A model generated the notes under the pieces. It did not search any database. It was not told the origin of the DNA and saw only the letters and a list, made by a program, of their open reading frames with translations. From Microvelia longipes (taxonomy: Eukaryota; Arthropoda; Insecta; Hemiptera; Veliidae), in contig JACMZG010001908.1 of NCBI GenBank assembly GCA_018340805.1, positions 14,383,145 through 14,447,144 of the forward strand: a DNA stretch of 64,000 bases. The letters are read 5' to 3'. Below, in pieces: positions 58,696 through 64,000 of this stretch (the first letter of the stretch is position 1; every line of letters begins with the position of its first letter). The translations under genes and the position numbers were made by a program.

Positions 58696-59466
58696 CTGCA
58701 AGCATAACACTTATATTTATAGACAACTCAGTTTGATCATATTTAATAGTTAATATTTATAATTTTTATATTAACTAAAAATAAATGGACCATTTAAATA
58801 CCTATTAAATTATTCAGATAGAAAAGAATAGAGTACCTCGGAACTTTTCCTCTTTTTAAGCCTAATTGAGCCTAATTTGAAATGAATCTAAAGATTTCGC
58901 GTTTTATGAATGTTTCACATTTATTGTTGAGTCATTAACAACGGTAAATAAAGTCATCAAAACTTATTTACCTAAAATTGATTTCGGTATCAAGTTTCAA
59001 CTTTTTAGCATAAACTGGGAGACATGCACACACGTACAAAGAGACAATAGATAAGAAACATTTTTAAGCAGGTCTTAAAAATACCTTCAACGAATAATAA
59101 AGTTGAAACATATTTTAAGATAAATTGATCACAATTTACAAATTATATGTTTCTTATGGTTATAAAACAAACTCAACATAATAATTTTATTACAATACTA
59201 TAAGGGAAACAAGCGGTCGCCTATTCACTTACTGACTACGCTCGCTGCATCTTAACACTAGTGATAAGGCAAAACCGTGAAAATACTATTCGTATTAAAA
59301 TCAAACTTCGAATACTGGTTTAGATTACAAGGAGTGTTTACTATACAAATGCTGTATCACACTGCTTCCTAGCGTGATGCATTTTATAATTAAAGGAACA
59401 GTGCTTGAGGCAATCCACTAACTCTAATTAATCTTTAACAAAGAAGCAACAAAATTTGAAACTAAC
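58696..59466 (-). other. intron 3 of the Ig-domain gene
   Basis: 771 bp with donor GTTAGT and acceptor CTTGCAG. At 58975-59110 (CACACACGTACAAAGAGACA, AAGCAGGTCTTAAAAATACC) it contains a diverged copy of the CACTCAGGAGGTC dispersed family. Confidence 0.75.
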
Positions 59467-59734
59467 CATGAAATACCAACAGAAGGGTAAGCTTCTACTT
59501 TGGTCATGAGATGAAGTTCACTTCCCTCGGCGAGTTCGTACTTCTCAGGTAATTCCACGGTAAACTCTGGAGCAACATAGGCTCTAATACCTTTGTCTAC
59601 TGTTAATCTCGCTTTGCAAGCAACAGATCCATGCTCGTTTGTTGCTAACGCACTATATTCTCCAGCATCTTCAAGCATTGCTCTTCCTAACTCCAGTGTG
59701 TGAAATCTTCCTTCTTTCGATATTATCTTGAAAT
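59467..59734 (-). CDS. Ig-domain exon 3
   Basis: A 268-base exon, acceptor CCGACAG before 59734, donor TG|GTTAGT after 59467; enters in phase 1, ends in phase 2. It encodes the second half of Ig domain 2 (FKIISKEGRFHTLELGR, then LEDAGEYSALATNEHGS), a linker (VDKGIRAY) and the first half of domain 3 (APEFTVELPEKYELAEGSE, VEAYPSVGISW). In domain 2 the usual YxC cysteine is replaced (EYSALATN), and in domain 3 the first cysteine position is not Cys (LHLMTKV). Each of these two domains thus lacks one half of the canonical disulphide. Confidence 0.88.
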
Positions 59735-60387
59735 CTGTCGGACGTAAGCATAATATAATATAATATGCACACAGGGTGGTACATTACCACTATCAATATT
59801 ACTATCAGCATAAAATTGGTATCTGCCAAATAAGTCGACTAATAGGAGCTAAAATAAAAAATTATTTTCTTTGTAATCGTCTATATAGTGTGGAAATCAT
59901 ATTGCCAAACTGTTTTCTATGGTAACTTTTGAATTTTAAATGGGAGTAAACCCGATTTGGACCTTTTTGAAAACTCCAATACTTGCTTAACCATTTTATA
60001 CTAATATCTCTAAATTCAGGAAATTTTCACCCTTTTGATGAATCAGTTACTTCAAATAATGACTTCATCTTAAACAATACCACTGTCCAAAAACTTAGTT
60101 TTGACGTACTACATAAGAACCTTATGTAAGAACCACAGCTTTGCGTAAAATTGCTGAAATCTTTTTATATTGATATCGTATTGTTCCGGAGGCAGTTTTG
60201 TTTCCAAAAAGACCCATATCGCTACATGCTTCAGTTTTAAATTTAAAAGTTTGGGGAGCTACAAAAATTTGTAGAGCATGTCATTTAGCACATCAAGAAA
60301 GAAAGCAAAATAGGTCAACTTAAACCAGACAAGCTGCTGATATATTAACCAATTATAATTTTGTCAAAAAATAATGTTAGATCTTAC
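59735..60387 (-). other. intron 2 of the Ig-domain gene
   Basis: 653 bp between donor GTAAGA and acceptor CCGACAG; AT-rich with no recognised feature. Confidence 0.75.
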
Positions 60388-60551
60388 TATCTTGTGTAAC
60401 AGGTAGTCCATCCTTAGTCCAAAGTACTATAGGATCAGGTAAACCTGCAACTTGACAAGTCAGTCTTACTGGATAAGTCATCTGAACGCGACGATCTCTC
60501 AGTCTCATTGTGAACTGAGGCGCCATCTCTGCGGAACCTTCTGATAGTCTC
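60388..60551 (-). CDS. Ig-domain exon 2
   Basis: A 164-base exon, acceptor TTTAACAG before 60551, donor ATA|GTAAGA after 60388; enters in phase 2, ends in phase 1. It encodes the end of a linker (RLSEGSAEM) and the first half of Ig domain 2: APQFTMRLRDRRVQMTYPVR, then LTCQVAGLPDPIVLWTKDG with the first cysteine and the core tryptophan. The linker between domains 1 and 2 is about 20 residues, longer than the usual few residues in tandem Ig arrays. Confidence 0.88.
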
Positions 60552-61225
60552 CTGTTAAACAAACATAGAATCAGAAAAACGTGTTAATGCTTAAACGTAG
60601 ATGGTTTGCCGCAAAAAGTGGGAGTCGATATTTTTGTAATAGCAGTTCTAACTTCCATAGAAGATAGACAAGCAATTGCTAATTTAATTCTGTTTTAATT
60701 AGTCATAAAATATATAATATTGGTAGAAAGTTTCATCTGAGGATTGGACAACAATGTCTATCAGGTTAACAGCTTAGTAAAAATGTTTCAATTAGATATA
60801 TCTAAACAAGTATATGGGCTTAAAAACTAAATAAAATATATAAATAAATAAGACTTTATTAAAACATAATTATGTGATATAAATATAACTTAATTATGTA
60901 ATTACATGTTTATAAGTTATATATCCAAGAGTAACATGATATTCTGATTGGTTTTGATTCGGTAGTTGTCGAGGAACCACTTTTAAGGTTGGAGTTACCT
61001 AATTCTAAATAACTTTTATCAAATATTAGCTTATTAACATTTTTATATAATTATCTTATACTCTATAAAATTTGTATAATATCTTGGAATAATTTGGACT
61101 GATGAACCACGTACAACACCAATGTTTTAAATATTGGGTATTCTTATTTTAAATTTAATTAACATAAAATTAATTATATATAATTTATATTTTATATTAT
61201 TACAATAATATGACCAAATAAATAC
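60552..61225 (-). other. intron 1 of the visible part of the Ig-domain gene
   Basis: 674 bp between donor AAG|GTATTT and acceptor TTTAACAG; strongly AT-rich with no recognised feature. Confidence 0.75.
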
Positions 61226-61470
61226 CTTCTGAGATTACTATCAGCGGCTAAAAGTTTAGGATCACTGACAACCATAAGCCTGGCGAATGTCGACACCCGT
61301 CCAGCTCTGTTAGACGCCTGACAAGTATACCTTGCTTCGTGGAACATCGTCGCCTCATCTATCTCCAGACAGCAAACGTTGCCATCTCTAGTTACCCTGA
61401 CGCCGTCTCTGTCATCCAGTTGTCCACCATCTTTAAACCACTGGATATCGGGTCTTGGTTCACCTTCCAC
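61226..61470 (-). CDS. Ig-domain exon 1 (first visible exon)
   Basis: A 245-base exon, acceptor GTTGATAG before 61470, donor AGAAG|GTATTT after 61226; compatible with phase 0 entry and phase 2 exit. It encodes most of Ig domain 1: VEGEPRPDIQWFKDG (core Trp), VRVTRDGNVCCLEIDE, and ARYTCQASNRAG with the second cysteine. A linker (SDPKLLAADSNLRR) follows. The domain's first strand and cysteine must lie in an upstream exon beyond 61470, not recognised up to 64000. Together the five exons give about 346 residues. Tandem I-set domains of this sort occur in obscurin/Unc-89, stretchin-MLCK, kettin/sallimus and twitchin; which one cannot be decided here. Confidence 0.85.
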
Positions 61471-61479
61471 CTATCAACA

Positions 61480-62940
61480 ATAATTAGATTAATTTAAAAG
61501 TCGTCGGCGTATGGCTTCTCTATTGACGTCATATTACTCAAGCCTTTTATTATTAATTAGAATGGAAAAATATCCATACTGATTTCGCTATAGTCTATTG
61601 CTGTGGTATGAAACCGTCTAAAGCTAACATGTTACAAATGAATCTGAATCATCATTAAAAGAGACGCTATAATAATGAAATGACCAGCAGGTCATTATTA
61701 AAAACAACCAAAAAAGGTTTCAATGTAGGATATAAGAAGTACATAAACTGTGCTTCTTAAATTACGTATTATTTTTTGGTTCTATATTAATGAAACAAGG
61801 CTTAAATGAAATCAATAGACATAGATTAATTTTGCGACTATTGCCGCTCGTTTGTGATAAATTACTTTCGTTTTTGGGATCTGCAAATATTAAATCATGG
61901 ATATTTAGTGAAAAAAAAACTTTTTTCGCGTAACTTCGAATTTTATCTTTGAACTTTCAATTTTTGGAAGTAGAGAATATTGGAAGTATAATGTAGAAGT
62001 TTTTCACTTGCCTTCAAGGTGTCATGTTTACCCAAAAGCTTGAAGTGATGATTCAAGCTTTGAATCTCAAGTGAGATTCAGTCTCGCTACGTTCGATCTC
62101 AGAATAATAAACTAATCAATTTTAAATTGTTATAACTCAAGGTAATTGAAGCTTAGGTATTATATAGTAGACTTTGTATGTAAAGTTAAACTATAACTAT
62201 ACTAATATGTATTGTTCAATATATTTTAAAGGATTGATTAAGGAAATAATTAATTCTTACAAAATCAAAGCTTAAATCAGGCACTGCATATCCAAATATG
62301 TTTGTCCATAATCGTTTTCATTCCTTAGTTTCTTCTTTTGAATAATAATTTATGTTACAGGAGTTCATAATTAATCACTTGGTAATTATAAACCAGCGCG
62401 ACAGGATTCATACTTATTTATGACGTCATTTACTGTCATTAATGACTCAACAAAAATGTCGAAAATTCATAAAACGTGGAAACATGTGTGCATTAAATAG
62501 AAATTTGGCACGCATGTAGTTATTTATTAGAATAACAATTGTGGCAAGTATCAAATTATTATCAGAATTAGTTCAATTTTTATCATATGACATGTATATG
62601 TTTAAAAGAATCTAAAAATGGTTGAATTTAAATTTGGCTTGAGCGTATCTTTTTTTTAATCGAATTGCAAATTCGCCGCTAGAATAGAAACTTTTGGCCA
62701 ACGAGGCGATCGACAAAAGGTACCAGCTAATTTTTTACATTAATCAATTTTTCTTCTAAATAGTTGTTAGTTTCTATAACTTATTCCGGAAAAATAGCAT
62801 TTGCAACACGACTAGAAATGTTTATTTTACCTCGGCTCTTCTTACTGTCTCGCTTTGTCGACAGTAAATATAGTCGCCATGGTAAAAAAATAGACCCTCT
62901 TCAAAGTCTCGTATCATAAAATACTATTATTTCAGTTCGA
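61480..62940. other. upstream intron or flank of the Ig-domain gene
   Basis: No further exon was recognised. The segment 62415-62600 (TATGACGTCATTTACTGTCA, ATTCATAAAACGTG) is related to 35335-35500 and is a dispersed repeat. At 62040-62105 a short inverted word pair (TTGAATCTCAAG/TGAGATTCAG) is seen. Confidence 0.42.
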
Positions 62941-62950
62941 ATGTCATGAA

Positions 62951-63220
62951 GGGGGTCTAGGTATAGCTTAACGGATAGCTCATGAGCGTACAACTAGATA
63001 GTACGAGTTCGATCCCGGTAGGAGCTTTAAGATTTTAATAGGATAGACGGAAATCCTTAGATGTGTCTTCATAACACGCCGCCTAAGTTTCTTAGAAAGG
63101 GACGTGCTGCCAGTGGTTCCAATTCTGTCAAGTACTTGTTAAAGACCCCTTTTTCCTTATTCAACAAAAAATTAGTCAATTAAAATTAGTTTAACCAAAT
63201 TAGGGCCCTTAAGTAGAAGC
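62951..63220 (+). mobile_element. tRNA-headed SINE-like element, second family
   Basis: The head contains an A box TAGCTTAACGG (62964-62974) and a B box GAGTTCGATCC (63005-63015), separated by 30 bases as in Pol III promoters. The body (GATAGACGGAAATCCTTAGA, AAGGGACGTGCTGCCAGTGG) continues to about 63220. Sequence differs from the SINE at 36025-36262, so it is another family. Ends and target duplication were not resolved. Confidence 0.65.
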
Positions 63221-63451
63221 TTATATAAAATATGTACAAATATGAATTTGCCTTATGTATTCCTGAGCCTAGTCTTGCATAGACCCCCAGTGTTGTATCT
63301 AGTTAAAGTTACAGCAACTTGTTGTATAGCAACGCTGCAGTTTGAGTCGGTGAAAAGTGTTCAACAGTGTAGCCAACTTGCAAGGTGATCTATCACTCAT
63401 CTCTAATTACTATCACTTAGCCCTGGGAGGTTTTTACCTCCTAAAATTGAA

Positions 63452-63522
63452 ACGCAATGATTTGTCGACGCAACAATTTGTCGACGGAATGATTTGTCGA
63501 TGGAATGATTTGTCGACGGAAC
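63452..63522. repeat. short tandem repeat, ~18-bp unit
   Basis: Four units of the form AATGATTTGTCGACGGA. Open frames on both strands across it have no domain. Confidence 0.8.
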
Positions 63523-64000
63523 AAAATCACACCGTTTTTACGAATGGTTTTAGCGGGAGCTCCTCCCTCCCCCCTCCACATTTCTACGCCCTTCACTATG
63601 CACATTTTAAACATAAACGAACTTTGCAAGTCATCACTTTAGATCTAAATTAAAGGAGATTCCAAATCGATTACATCATAGGCACATGGTTCACATTGGC
63701 TTGCGAAACGGAGCCTGTTTAACAGACGAGTAGTTTCCTCTTTATTAGAATTTCAATTGCACATCTGTTTTATCTTAACTCTGCTTTAATTACTTTTAAT
63801 TCCTTATTGTTTTCTACTCCAATATCTTCTGTTATGAAAAAAAACCATTAAGCAAGCAGTTCGTATTGACTTCTATATACGATTTAGCAAGTGGTTAGTC
63901 CGGAATTTTTTCTTCTATTTTATTTACTCAGCTAGTTATAATTGAGAAAAAAAATAAAGATAAAACTAGATACAGAGCAGACTGGCATCTAACTATTTGA

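Overview
The window is AT-rich, gene-poor, repeat-dense nuclear DNA of an animal, most likely an arthropod (probably an insect). The evidence is spliced immunoglobulin-repeat exons of a giant muscle-type protein, a canonical nuclear tRNA-Pro, a Ty3/Gypsy LTR retrotransposon, tRNA-headed SINEs, MITE-like elements with clean target-site duplications, and very abundant (TA)n tracts. The species cannot be named from the sequence alone. Layout: 1-808 holds a short inverted-repeat element and fragmentary tandem or SINE-like repeats. A full-length Ty3/Gypsy element lies on the minus strand at 809-10183: two LTRs of about 1.35 kb, a 4-bp AATT target duplication, an intact gag with a -1 frameshift site at its end, and a pol readable through protease, RT, RNase H and integrase but broken by several single-base frameshifts. 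No env is present. It sits inside an older repeat that continues at 10222-10445. From 10.5 to 57 kb no cellular protein gene was found. This stretch carries (TA)n tracts, at least eight minisatellites (24-bp to ~275-bp organisation), a Harbinger-like non-autonomous element with a Myb/SANT-like peptide remnant (15709-16580), a 187-bp near-perfect hairpin (20891-21077), two copies of one 8-bp-TSD transposon family (23948-24486 and 55558-56104), two copies of a ~170-bp MITE (35045 and 49494), a SINE with a 14-bp target duplication (36025-36262), a ~2.9-kb foldback element with a GC-rich hairpin cluster at its core (37503-40445) and a partial relative (44155-44520), and a hAT-like element that splits a minisatellite (46001-46668). 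The only functional RNA gene seen is tRNA-Pro(TGG) at 42700-42771. At 57374-61470, minus strand, five exons with consistent splice sites and phases encode about 346 residues of consecutive I-set immunoglobulin domains, as in obscurin/Unc-89, stretchin or titin-class sarcomeric proteins. The repeat-rich DNA to the left may be a large intron of this gene or downstream intergenic DNA. The observation most worth following is a recurring hammerhead-ribozyme-like core (CUGANGA, short stem II, GAAA, self-complementary stem III) at several repeat loci, including both arms of a perfect-arm palindrome at 50504-50761. All calls come from reading the sequence; no database search was run.
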